DNA of 14,238 bases. It comes from HGM12669 sp048527645. Lineage in GTDB: Bacteria > Bacillota > Clostridia > Oscillospirales > CAG-272. The notes below the pieces were generated by a model. It was not told the DNA's origin. It saw nothing but the letters and a program-made list of their open reading frames with translations, and made no database searches. The translations under genes were made by a program, and so were the position numbers. Positions 1 to 7,135 of this stretch are shown here, in pieces; position 1 is the first letter of the stretch, and each line of letters starts with the position of its first letter. The stretch spans positions 1 to 14,238 of the forward strand of contig DBGFNI010000133.1 in assembly GCA_048527645.1 (NCBI GenBank), given 5' to 3'.

Positions 1-175
1 AAATATGGATGAAAATATTTTATCATAAGGCAAGCAAAAAAGGAAGCGGGTTTTTTGATCTTCTTTGAATTTACATAGTGTTCACAATTGTGTGCTACAC
101 TGCTTTGCGAAAGAACAAACCGCGACCGGAATACGGGATTTTCGGCAGTGACCGGGCAAGAACAGGTGAACCAGG
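1..175. other. Upstream non-coding leader
   Basis: No convincing gene is visible here. The first 100 bases are AT-rich compared with the rest of the window, as expected of a promoter region. A perfect 10-bp palindrome (CACAATTGTG, 83-92) lies just before a possible extended -10 box. Short ORFs crossing this stretch on both strands have no recognisable protein features. The gene upstream of base 1 is unknown. Confidence 0.6.
70..101 (+). promoter_or_regulatory. Possible promoter with overlapping palindrome for the 176-868 gene
   Basis: TGCTACACT at 93-101 reads as an extended -10 (TG, one base, TACACT at 96-101). The best -35 candidate, TTTACA at 70-75, gives a long 20-bp spacer, so the promoter would depend on the extended -10. 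The palindrome CACAATTGTG (83-92) fills the spacer, a typical position for a repressor operator. This is inference from sequence pattern only. Confidence 0.35.
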
Positions 176-868
176 ATGAAGACGGATACATTGAAAAACA
201 AAATGAAAAGCAAAACCGTGCGCATTGTGCTTGCGGCACTGTGTGTGCTGCTGGCGGCGGGAGCCGTTATGCTGGGCGTATGGTGGAACCGCCGGCAGAC
301 AAACGCGCCGTCGGACGGCACGGATCACCCGGCGGCATCGCAAGCGACCGAGCAGACGGCAGAGGATGTCACGCAGGAGAGCGAGAAGCAGGCTCAAACG
401 GATGGGACGACGGCGGAGCCTGACAGCCCGAGCGACAAGCGGGGGAGCGGCGCGCCGCAGCAAAAGCAGATTCCCGCATCGGTTCAGCCTGTGATTGATC
501 AGCTGCAGCAGCAGACGCCGCAGACGCCGGAGGGCGGTCACTATGAACGCGGCGAGCGGGACATCCTGTTTTGGACTGATGATACGGACGCAACAAATTG
601 GGGCGGTGCGGCATCGGCGGTCGTCTCCTATATCGCCGATGTGCACATCGACGAGAGCACCGGTCTGCAATTGTGCACGCGGATCGACTATTATATCTAC
701 GAAAACGCCGACGCCTATGAGGCCGGCGCGGAGCTGAACAAAGGCGACGAGAGCATACAGTTCTTCCCGGATCAGCTGTATTATACCATAACCGTTTCCA
801 ATATCAGTTACCGTGCTGCGCAGCAGGAGGCGCAGGAATTTGCCAATCAGATCGCGCTTTCTTCGTAA
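176..868 (+). CDS. Single-pass membrane-anchored protein of unknown function
   Basis: I do not recognise a family. The 230-residue protein starts with a basic segment (residues 1-16, rich in Lys) followed by one hydrophobic helix (about 17-36), fitting an uncleaved signal anchor with the rest outside the cell. Residues 40-118 are a low-complexity linker rich in Thr, Ser, Gln, Glu, Asp and Pro. Residues 119-230 look like a small folded domain: a stretch beginning DILFWTDD, then alternating hydrophobic and polar segments rich in Tyr and Ile, and an amphipathic Ala/Gln C-terminal helix. AGGTGA at 164-169 sits 6 bases before the ATG and supports this start. The gene is monocistronic, since the next gene is convergent beyond a strong terminator. 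It could be a cell-surface sensor or a lipoprotein-like accessory factor, but nothing here fixes a function. Confidence 0.8.
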   Translation: MKTDTLKNKMKSKTVRIVLAALCVLLAAGAVMLGVWWNRRQTNAPSDGTDHPAASQATEQTAEDVTQESEKQAQTDGTTAEPDSPSDKRGSGAPQQKQIPASVQPVIDQLQQQTPQTPEGGHYERGERDILFWTDDTDATNWGGAASAVVSYIADVHIDESTGLQLCTRIDYYIYENADAYEAGAELNKGDESIQFFPDQLYYTITVSNISYRAAQQEAQEFANQIALSS

Positions 869-888
869 TACAGCTACGGTAAAAATCA

Positions 889-936
889 CAAAAAGCATCT
901 GACGCGGCGCTTGCCGCGTCAGATGCTTTTTTCTTC
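889..936. terminator. Bidirectional rho-independent terminator between convergent genes
   Basis: Two perfect 18-base arms (891-908 and 913-930) flank a 4-base loop (GCTT, 909-912). A T-run follows on the plus strand (927-932), and an A-run precedes the stem (890-894), giving a T-run on the minus strand. It therefore serves both the membrane-protein gene ending at 868 and the nucleotidyltransferase gene ending at 958. Confidence 0.93.
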
Positions 937-957
937 CTTTTCGGGGCGGGTGATCGG

Positions 958-2247
958 TCAGGACTGGCCGGGCGGGTTGCTGCTTTCCCGCTGTGCAGGC
1001 TCCTTTTGAAAGAGGTGCATCCGGCGATACAGCCGTCGTCTTCTGCGCATATGCGCCAGCATCTGAAAATATCCGTGCCGGCGTCCGCGCAGCACCATCC
1101 CCAGCCGCAGCAGCGCGCACCAGGGCAGCAGCGGCAGATACAGCAGCGGACAGCGGTCGACAATGGGATAGCGCCGTCGGACAAAGCGCTTTGCCATCAC
1201 CGCGGTGTGATACAGTCCGCCGTGGCTGCCGTCATATTCGTGGTCGCCTGTGATCAGCGCGCCGGCATCGGCGCGGCCGGGCGCTTTTCGCCCGAATTCG
1301 CCGCCGGTGAAGATATCCTCTAACAGCGCGTCACACAGTGCGTCCTCTCCGCCGTCAAGTCCCGGCGGGAGCGCGCCGTTGAGGCAGGTGGTGCACAGGC
1401 GGCACAGCACGGCGGCAAAGCGGTACAGCCCCTCTGCGTGAAGCAACGGCAAAAGCGCGCTCCAAAAGGGAGCCGTTTCGTATTTCCGGCAGAACGCGGA
1501 CCAGTCTGCCAATTGGCGCAGACCGATACCGTCGTTTTGCATGTGCTTTTGAATATGCAGCAGCAGAATCAGCGCCTGCTGTGCGGGTACGGGAACGGGA
1601 AAGGTGTCCGCGCCGATGCGGCACGGGCTGCTGCTTTGCGGCAAATCGGAGAAGAAAGCCCGCAGCTTGTCCCCTTTTTTGCCGGCGGGCAGGCCGGGAA
1701 TGCAAAAATGCATTTCGGCGGTATAGCCGCGAAAACGGTAGCTGTCGTGCCACGGATTTTCTCCGGCGTGTGAAAGCGAAAAGCCGTGTGCGGTCAAAGC
1801 GGCGTTGGTCCGCTGCCGGTCAGAAGGAGCGATGAGAAAATCCACATCTCCCAGCATGCGCTGTGCCGGATCGGGGTAGGCAGAGGCGGTGCAGGCGCCT
1901 TTCAGAATGACAAAAGGGATTGCCTCCTTTGTCAGGATGCGAACCAGTGCGCGCTGCAATTTGAGCAGGCAGTCGTTTTGCACGGTAATCTGCGCGGCGG
2001 CAAGCAAAAAGCGCTCGGCGCATTCGGGCGGCACCGGGATATCTGCCCGTCGCAGGCTCTCCGCCGCGTGGAGCACCACCCCCTGCCGGATGCATTCGTG
2101 CAGCAGCGCATCCCACTGTGCGTCTTCCCACCCGGCAACCCGTGAGGGGGCGGGCAGCGCGCCGCCAAGCGAACAGCAGGTCAGCTCCAGCGCGAACTGA
2201 CAGATTGATGCTGTCTGCGAGAGCCGCTCGTTCTTCGGCTGTTTCAC
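958..2247 (-). CDS. Nucleotidyltransferase family protein (NTP_transf_5-like)
   Basis: The 429-residue protein contains a nucleotidyltransferase-fold core: FVILKG at about residues 111-116, then RMLGDVDFLIAP (about 129-140), whose two Asp residues (133 and 135) match the metal-binding DxD pattern of the family. A later EMHF segment (about 167-170) is also typical. This resembles the uncharacterised 'NTP_transf_5' group, whose substrate is generally unknown. The C-terminal 70 residues are strongly basic (an Arg-rich run near 400-408), suggesting nucleic acid or membrane-surface contact. I place the start at the GTG at 2247, because GGAGGT lies 8 bases upstream at 2255-2260. A longer reading from TTG at 2343 would run through a terminator hairpin and adds 32 residues without family character. 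The gene lies 99 bases downstream of putP on the same strand. A role in modifying a cell-surface molecule or small RNA is possible but unproven. Confidence 0.82.
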   Translation of the reverse strand: MKQPKNERLSQTASICQFALELTCCSLGGALPAPSRVAGWEDAQWDALLHECIRQGVVLHAAESLRRADIPVPPECAERFLLAAAQITVQNDCLLKLQRALVRILTKEAIPFVILKGACTASAYPDPAQRMLGDVDFLIAPSDRQRTNAALTAHGFSLSHAGENPWHDSYRFRGYTAEMHFCIPGLPAGKKGDKLRAFFSDLPQSSSPCRIGADTFPVPVPAQQALILLLHIQKHMQNDGIGLRQLADWSAFCRKYETAPFWSALLPLLHAEGLYRFAAVLCRLCTTCLNGALPPGLDGGEDALCDALLEDIFTGGEFGRKAPGRADAGALITGDHEYDGSHGGLYHTAVMAKRFVRRRYPIVDRCPLLYLPLLPWCALLRLGMVLRGRRHGYFQMLAHMRRRRRLYRRMHLFQKEPAQRESSNPPGQS

Positions 2248-2254
2248 CGTGCTT

Positions 2255-2260
2255 ACCTCC
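2255..2260 (-). promoter_or_regulatory. Ribosome binding site that decides the GTG start at 2247
   Basis: GGAGGT on the minus strand, 8 bases before GTG at 2247-2245. No comparable site precedes the upstream in-frame TTG at 2343, and a terminator hairpin lies between the two candidate starts. Confidence 0.85.
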
Positions 2261-2284
2261 GTTGAAATAGAAGTGATCGAATCG

Positions 2285-2331
2285 AAAAAGGCACACGTCC
2301 CCGCGCCGGACAGAGCAACGCAGGGACGTGC
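2285..2331 (-). terminator. Terminator or attenuator between putP and the nucleotidyltransferase gene
   Basis: The arms 2294-2301 and 2323-2330 pair over 8 bp (CACGTCCC with GGGACGTG). One mismatch follows, then three more GC pairs and a loop of about 13 bases. Reading on the minus strand, the stem is followed by TTTTT (2289-2285). It sits 16 bases after the putP stop codon. No clear promoter is visible in the 37 bases between it and the next GTG, so partial read-through may supply the downstream gene. Confidence 0.7.
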
Positions 2332-2346
2332 AAAATAGTACAAAAA

Positions 2347-3849
2347 TCAGTCATCCACGGCGGGATCGGTCGCGCGGTCATAAACCGCTAGCGCCTCGGC
2401 GCCGGGAGCGGGGCTGATCAGAGAGACAACGACACAGCACAGTGCGCCGACGATGAAGCCGGGGAGCAATTCATAGATGCCGGTGCTCTTTGACAGGAAC
2501 AAATACCAGACAATATCCGTCACTGCGCCGCCGACGACGCCGGCAACCGCGCCGGAATAAGTGGTGCGCCGCCAAAAAAGGCTGAGCAGCACGACGGGAC
2601 CGAACGCAGAGCCAAAGCCTGCCCAGGCGTTGCCGACCATGTTCATGATGGCTGCCGCACCGTTGCCCTTGCTTGCGGCGATGAAGTATGCGACGATCGC
2701 CACGAGAATCACAACCAGGCGGCCGACCCACATGATTTCTTTGTCGGTTGCTTTTTTCCGGAAGACCGGCTTGTAAATATCACTGGTAAATGAGGAGGAG
2801 GCGACGAGCAGCTGAGAATCTGCCGTGCTCATCGCAGCGGCGATGATTGCCGCCATCAGCAGTCCCGCGATAAACGCCGGGAACAGCTCGCGTGCCAGGT
2901 GAATGAATATGGTTTCCTGCTGACCGCTTTCCAGCAGCTTCTGACCGATGGGCAGCATTCTGCCCAGATATGCCAGCGCGATGGCAGCGCCCAGGCTCAG
3001 AATCACCCAAATGATTGCAACGGTGGCGCTCTTCTTCATCATCGAGGACTTCTTGATCGACATGAAACGAACCAGAATGTGCGGCATGCCGAAATAGCCA
3101 AGACCCCATGCCAGGCCGGAGACGATGCTCTGCCAGCTGCAGCCGAACAGGCTGTTGACAAACGCATACTGCGTGCCGTCATTGGCATTGGTGTAAACTG
3201 CGGAGAGGGCAGCGGCGTCCGGCTCACGGAAAAACAGGATGGCAATCGGAACCGCCAGCAGGGCGATCAGCATCATCAGCCCCTGGAAAAAGTCTGTCCA
3301 GCAGACTGCGCGGAAGCCGCCCAAAAATGTATATATGATAATAATCGCCGCAAAAATCATCAGGGAATAGCGGGGATCCAGAGAGGGAAATACCTGCGTG
3401 AACACCTTTGCACCGGCGCTGAAGCTCGATGCCACATATACCGTGAAAAATACCAGAAAGATCACCGCGCAGATGATCTGCAAGCCGCGGCCGCGCGCGG
3501 CAAAGCGGTTGGTCAGATACTGCGGCAGCGTAATGGAGTCGTTTGCCTCCTTGGAAAAGCGGCGCAGACGGCGCGCCACAAAGATCCAGTTTGCCGCGGT
3601 GCCCAGCGCAAGGCCGATGCCGACCCACGCCTCACCCAGACCGAAGGCAAGTACGCTGCCGGGCAGACCCATCAAGAGCCAGCCGCTCATGTCGGAGGCC
3701 TGCGCGCTCATGGCCGTTACCCACGGGCCCATCTGGCGGTTGCCTAAAAAATATTCTTTTTCACCGCTGCTGTTTTTGGATTGGAAGAAAAAATACAGTC
3801 CGATTGCCAAAACGACGGCGAAATACAGGATAAACGCAAGTACTTCCAT
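2347..3849 (-). CDS. putP: PutP-type sodium/solute symporter, probably proline
   Basis: An integral membrane transporter of the SSS family (LeuT fold), importing a solute, most likely proline, with Na+. At 500 residues it matches the length of Escherichia coli PutP (502). The segment SAQASDMSGWLLMGLPGS at about 48-65 is the PutP signature in helix TM2 that lines the Na+ and proline sites. AAAMSTADSQLLVASS in the second half carries the Ser/Thr pair of the second Na+-site helix. GGFRAVCWTDFFQG is a further conserved SSS segment. About a dozen hydrophobic helices can be seen. The ATG at 3849 has AAGGAG at 3861-3866, 11 bases upstream, and a near-consensus promoter at 3908-3936. It is the first gene leftward from the divergent region shared with nagA. 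Substrate is by family resemblance; a related amino acid or pantothenate-type solute is less likely. Confidence 0.93.
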   Translation of the reverse strand: MEVLAFILYFAVVLAIGLYFFFQSKNSSGEKEYFLGNRQMGPWVTAMSAQASDMSGWLLMGLPGSVLAFGLGEAWVGIGLALGTAANWIFVARRLRRFSKEANDSITLPQYLTNRFAARGRGLQIICAVIFLVFFTVYVASSFSAGAKVFTQVFPSLDPRYSLMIFAAIIIIYTFLGGFRAVCWTDFFQGLMMLIALLAVPIAILFFREPDAAALSAVYTNANDGTQYAFVNSLFGCSWQSIVSGLAWGLGYFGMPHILVRFMSIKKSSMMKKSATVAIIWVILSLGAAIALAYLGRMLPIGQKLLESGQQETIFIHLARELFPAFIAGLLMAAIIAAAMSTADSQLLVASSSFTSDIYKPVFRKKATDKEIMWVGRLVVILVAIVAYFIAASKGNGAAAIMNMVGNAWAGFGSAFGPVVLLSLFWRRTTYSGAVAGVVGGAVTDIVWYLFLSKSTGIYELLPGFIVGALCCVVVSLISPAPGAEALAVYDRATDPAVDD

Positions 3850-3879
3850 CTGTCAAAATGCTCCTTGTTATACAGAATC

Positions 3880-3896
3880 TTCCAAAAAGTTTGGAA
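3880..3896. promoter_or_regulatory. Inverted repeat in the putP 5' untranslated region
   Basis: A perfect 7-bp inverted repeat with a 3-base spacer (TTCCAAA-AAG-TTTGGAA). It lies just downstream of the predicted putP transcription start near base 3901 and upstream of the ribosome binding site at 3861-3866. It could be a repressor operator or a small RNA hairpin. The AT-rich stem favours a protein-binding site. No regulator gene is present in the window. Confidence 0.4.
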
Positions 3897-3907
3897 ATTT
3901 ATACACA

Positions 3908-3936
3908 ATTATACCACAACGCGGCTCCGATTGCAA
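3908..3936 (-). promoter_or_regulatory. Sigma-A type promoter of putP
   Basis: On the minus strand, TTGCAA (-35, 3936-3931) and a perfect TATAAT (-10, 3913-3908) are separated by exactly 17 bases. The predicted start near 3901 leaves a leader of about 50 bases before the ATG at 3849. Confidence 0.85.
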
Positions 3937-3955
3937 TATAAAATTCGGAAAAACA

Positions 3956-3984
3956 TTGAAACGAAGGAAAGATTGTGTTATACT
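3956..3984 (+). promoter_or_regulatory. Sigma-A type promoter of the nagA-metG-tatD operon
   Basis: TTGAAA (-35, 3956-3961) and TATACT (-10, 3979-3984) are separated by 17 bases. The predicted start near 3991 gives a leader of about 38 bases. The -35 box lies 19 bases from that of the divergent putP promoter, so a protein bound between them could affect both. Confidence 0.85.
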
Positions 3985-4028
3985 AATCATAGTTTGAATT
4001 CATTGTTCGGGAAAGGGTGTGAGCGCGG

Positions 4029-5150
4029 ATGCAGGAAAAACTGTATCTGAAAAATATCCGGCGGTATGACACGCAGCAGCGCATGTTTGTGCCGGGCAGC
4101 GTGCTGACTGCCGGAGAGAAAATTGTCGCGCTGGACGAGCCGTGCCCCGCGGATGCCGCCGTGCTGGACGGGGGCGGGAAGCTGCTGCTTCCGGGACTAA
4201 TCGATGTGCACACGCACGGCAGGTGCGGCTATGATTTTGACAGTGCAGAGCCGGAGGAGATAGATCAGATGATGCACGCCTACGCGCTGGACGGCACGAC
4301 GACGGCGATCCCGACGATCGCCTCCGCACCGTTTGAGCAGATGCTGTGCGCAGTGGAGCGGGCGCGAATGTGCGGCGCGTATGCCGTGCACATAGAGGGA
4401 CGGTATCTCAGTCCCAAGCGGCGCGGCGCACATCGGGCGGATCTGCTGGCAGAGCCGCGCACGGAGGAGCTTAAGCTGCTTTTGGAAAAGGCAGGAGCGA
4501 TGCATCTGCATCTGACGGTTGCGCCGGAGCTGCCCGGTGGCAGAACATTTATTCAAGAGGCGATCGCCATGGGGGCGAGCGTATCCATGGGACACACGGA
4601 TGCCACCTGGGAACAGGCGCAAGAGGCCATCGCATGGGGCGTGGGCGGCGCGTCCCATCTTTGCAATGCCATGCCGCCGCTGCATCACCGCCAGCCGGGC
4701 GCCATCGGCGCGGCACTGTGCGAGGATATTTACACCGAACTGATCTGCGACGGAATGCATGTGCATCCCGGCATGATCCGGCTGGTACAGAAAATCAAGA
4801 ACCCGGAGAAAATCGTGCTGATCACGGATTCCATGTCCGCCACGGGCTGCCCCGACGGCAGATATGCCATTGCGGGACTGCCGGTGAACGTCGTGAACGG
4901 GGAAGCACGCAATGAAGAGGGCGCTCTTGCGGGCAGTACGCTGGTGCTCTGGCGGGGACTGCACAATTTCATGCGCTTCTGCGGCCTGACGCTGGAACAG
5001 GCGCTGCCCTGTGCAACCGTCCAGCCGGCAAAAATGCTGGGGCTGGATGACAGAATCGGCTCCCTTTGCCCGGGAAAGGACGCGGACATGCTGCTGTGCT
5101 GCGGAGAACAGATCGAAACGGTCATCCGACGCGGCAAGGTAATCCAATGA
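4029..5150 (+). CDS. nagA: N-acetylglucosamine-6-phosphate deacetylase
   Basis: A cytosolic metal-dependent amidohydrolase removing the acetyl group from GlcNAc-6-P to give glucosamine-6-P, in amino-sugar catabolism and cell-wall recycling. Family landmarks appear in order over 373 residues: VHTHG (His61/His63), HIEGRYLSPKRRGAH (metal-site Glu123), SMGHTDAT (His189), HLCNAMPPLHHRQPG (His210), CDGMHVHP (about 240-247) and LITDSMSATG, whose Asp267 is the expected catalytic base. Length is normal for NagA (370-390). The substrate loop reads EGRY where EGPF is usual, a minor departure. The start is ATG 4029, 11 bases after a purine-rich AAAGGG (4012-4017). It is the first gene after a clear promoter. 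The gene for NagB, the next step, is not in the window, so this copy is separated from the usual nagAB partner here. Confidence 0.95.
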   Translation: MQEKLYLKNIRRYDTQQRMFVPGSVLTAGEKIVALDEPCPADAAVLDGGGKLLLPGLIDVHTHGRCGYDFDSAEPEEIDQMMHAYALDGTTTAIPTIASAPFEQMLCAVERARMCGAYAVHIEGRYLSPKRRGAHRADLLAEPRTEELKLLLEKAGAMHLHLTVAPELPGGRTFIQEAIAMGASVSMGHTDATWEQAQEAIAWGVGGASHLCNAMPPLHHRQPGAIGAALCEDIYTELICDGMHVHPGMIRLVQKIKNPEKIVLITDSMSATGCPDGRYAIAGLPVNVVNGEARNEEGALAGSTLVLWRGLHNFMRFCGLTLEQALPCATVQPAKMLGLDDRIGSLCPGKDADMLLCCGEQIETVIRRGKVIQ

Positions 5151-5170
5151 ACGGAAATTCAGATCGAAAA

Positions 5171-5176
5171 GAGGAA
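5171..5176 (+). promoter_or_regulatory. Ribosome binding site for metG
   Basis: GAGGAA lies 7 bases before ATG 5183 and favours that start. A competing ATG at 5147 overlaps the nagA stop codon (ATGA) and has AAGGT about 6 bases upstream. It would add 12 polar residues not expected before the KPFYITTAIAY start of the catalytic domain. Confidence 0.65.
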
Positions 5177-5182
5177 AGTCAC

Positions 5183-7135
5183 ATGAATGAGCAAAGCAAT
5201 ACAGGCAAAAAACCCTTTTACATTACTACGGCGATTGCGTATGCCTCCCGTAAGCCGCACATCGGCAATACCTATGAGGTCATTATGACGGACGCGATCG
5301 CGCGGTTCAAGCGCATGCAGGGCTACGATGTGCGCTTCATGACCGGAACCGACGAGCACGGACAGAAAATCGAGGAGTGCGCAAAGGCGGCGAATGTATC
5401 CCCGAAGGAATATGTGGACGGGGTCGCAGGGGAAATCCGAAAAATATGGGATTTGATGAACACCTCCTACGATCATTTTATCCGCACGACGGACGAACAG
5501 CACGAGCGCGCGGTGCAGCATATTTTCAAGAAGCTGTATGACAAGGGCGACATCTATAAAAATGAGTATGAGGGTTGGTACTGCGTCCCCTGCGAATCCT
5601 TTTTCACCGAGACGCAGGTGGGCGCGGCGCACAAGTGCCCCGACTGCGGCAGAGAAGTGACGAAAACCAAGGAGGAAGCGTATTTCTTCCGTATGAGCGC
5701 ATATCAGGATCGGCTACTGCAATATATCGAGGAGCATCCCGAATTTATTGAGCCGGAGTCGCGCAAAAAAGAGATGGTCAACAATTTTCTCAAAACAGGC
5801 TTGCAGGATCTGTGTGTGTCCCGCACCTCCTTCCGTTGGGGTGTCCCGGTCGATTTTGACCCCAAGCATGTGATTTATGTATGGATTGACGCGCTGTCAA
5901 ACTATATCACGGGGCTGGGCTATGACGTGGACGAGCAGGGGGAGCTGTTTGCAAAATACTGGCCGGCAGATGTGCATATCATCGGCAAGGACATTATGCG
6001 CTTCCATACGATCTACTGGCCGATCATTCTGATGGCGCTGGATCTGCCCCTGCCAAAAAAGGTGTTTGGGCATCCGTGGTTTTTGTTCGGCAACGACAAG
6101 ATGAGCAAATCCAAGGGCAACGTGCTGTACGCGGATGAGCTGGCGGAGCTGTTCGGCACGGACGGCGTGCGGCATTATTGTCTGGCGGAGATGCCCTATG
6201 CCAACGACGGAAATATCACCATGGAGAACTTTGTCACGCGGTACAACACCGATCTTGCCAACAATCTGGGAAATCTGGTGAACCGTACCGTCACGATGAC
6301 CGGCAAATATTTTGACGGCGTGATTCCCGCGCCGTGCTGCCCTGAAGAACTGGACGCGGAGCTGAAGCAATGCTGCGAGCAGACCTGGAGCACCGTGTGC
6401 GATGCAATGGAGCATTACCGTGTGGCGGATGCGGAGGAGGCAGTGTTTGCGCTGTTCCGCCGCGCCAACAAATATATTGACGAAACGGCGCCGTGGGCGC
6501 TTGCCAAGGATCCGGCCAAGCGCGAGCGGCTGGGGACGGTGCTGTACAATCTGTTGGAGATGATCCGCTTCGGCGCGGCAATTCTGACGCCTTTTCTGAC
6601 GAAAACGGCAGACAGCATTTACGAGCAGCTCGGCTGCTCTGACCGCAGCCTTGTGTGGGGCACGCTGACGCCCGGCGGCAAGGTCGGCGAGGCAAAGGCG
6701 CTGTTTGCGCGCCTTGACGGCGAAAAGGTCATCCGCGAATTCTACGCAAAAAAAGAGGCGCAGGAGCAGGCGGCTGCCAAGGAGAAAACTGCCGCGGAAA
6801 AGCCGGAGGGCGTGCAGCAGATCGGTATTGACGATTTTATGCGGGTGGAGCTGCGCACCGCACAGGTCATTGCCTGTGAGCCGGTTCCGAAATCCGATAA
6901 ATTACTGAAATTGCAGTTGGATCTGGGCTATGAGCAGCGGCAGGTGGTCTCCGGCATTGCAAAATATTACAAGCCGGAGGAGCTGATCGGGAAAAAGCTG
7001 GTCATGGTGGCAAACCTCGCCCCGGTGAAGCTGCGGGGTGTGGAGTCCAACGGCATGATCCTTGCCAGCGGCGAGGAGGATGTGCGCGTGGTATTTTTGG
7101 CGGACGACACGCCGCTGGGTGAGCGTGTACACTGA
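5183..7135 (+). CDS. metG: Methionyl-tRNA synthetase with C-terminal tRNA-binding domain
   Basis: A cytosolic class I aminoacyl-tRNA synthetase charging tRNA-Met. The 650-residue product has the HIGH-type motif as HIGN (about 26-29), and KMSKS at 296-300. A knuckle with four cysteines (C124, C127, C142, C145) is the expected zinc site of the four-Cys MetRS type. A helical anticodon-binding domain follows (about 340-500). After a charged, Ala/Lys/Glu-rich linker (about 520-545), residues 546-650 form an EMAP/Trbp111-type OB-fold tRNA-binding domain (FMRVELRTAQV, SGIAKYY, NLAPVKLRGVESNGMIL). This architecture is standard for Firmicutes MetG. It is the second gene of the operon, 32 bases after nagA, and its TGA overlaps the tatD ATG by one base (TGATG), suggesting translational coupling. 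An alternative start at 5147 cannot be excluded. Confidence 0.97.
   Translation: MNEQSNTGKKPFYITTAIAYASRKPHIGNTYEVIMTDAIARFKRMQGYDVRFMTGTDEHGQKIEECAKAANVSPKEYVDGVAGEIRKIWDLMNTSYDHFIRTTDEQHERAVQHIFKKLYDKGDIYKNEYEGWYCVPCESFFTETQVGAAHKCPDCGREVTKTKEEAYFFRMSAYQDRLLQYIEEHPEFIEPESRKKEMVNNFLKTGLQDLCVSRTSFRWGVPVDFDPKHVIYVWIDALSNYITGLGYDVDEQGELFAKYWPADVHIIGKDIMRFHTIYWPIILMALDLPLPKKVFGHPWFLFGNDKMSKSKGNVLYADELAELFGTDGVRHYCLAEMPYANDGNITMENFVTRYNTDLANNLGNLVNRTVTMTGKYFDGVIPAPCCPEELDAELKQCCEQTWSTVCDAMEHYRVADAEEAVFALFRRANKYIDETAPWALAKDPAKRERLGTVLYNLLEMIRFGAAILTPFLTKTADSIYEQLGCSDRSLVWGTLTPGGKVGEAKALFARLDGEKVIREFYAKKEAQEQAAAKEKTAAEKPEGVQQIGIDDFMRVELRTAQVIACEPVPKSDKLLKLQLDLGYEQRQVVSGIAKYYKPEELIGKKLVMVANLAPVKLRGVESNGMILASGEEDVRVVFLADDTPLGERVH

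Noticed and set aside
95..1120. Long minus-strand open frame of 341 codons opposite the membrane-protein gene
   Set aside because: It is Arg- and Leu-rich with no domain, runs across the bidirectional terminator, and is the antisense shadow of a GC-rich gene.
2248..2343. N-terminal extension of the nucleotidyltransferase from TTG 2343
   Set aside because: It reads through a terminator hairpin, has no ribosome binding site, and the GTG at 2247 has an ideal one.
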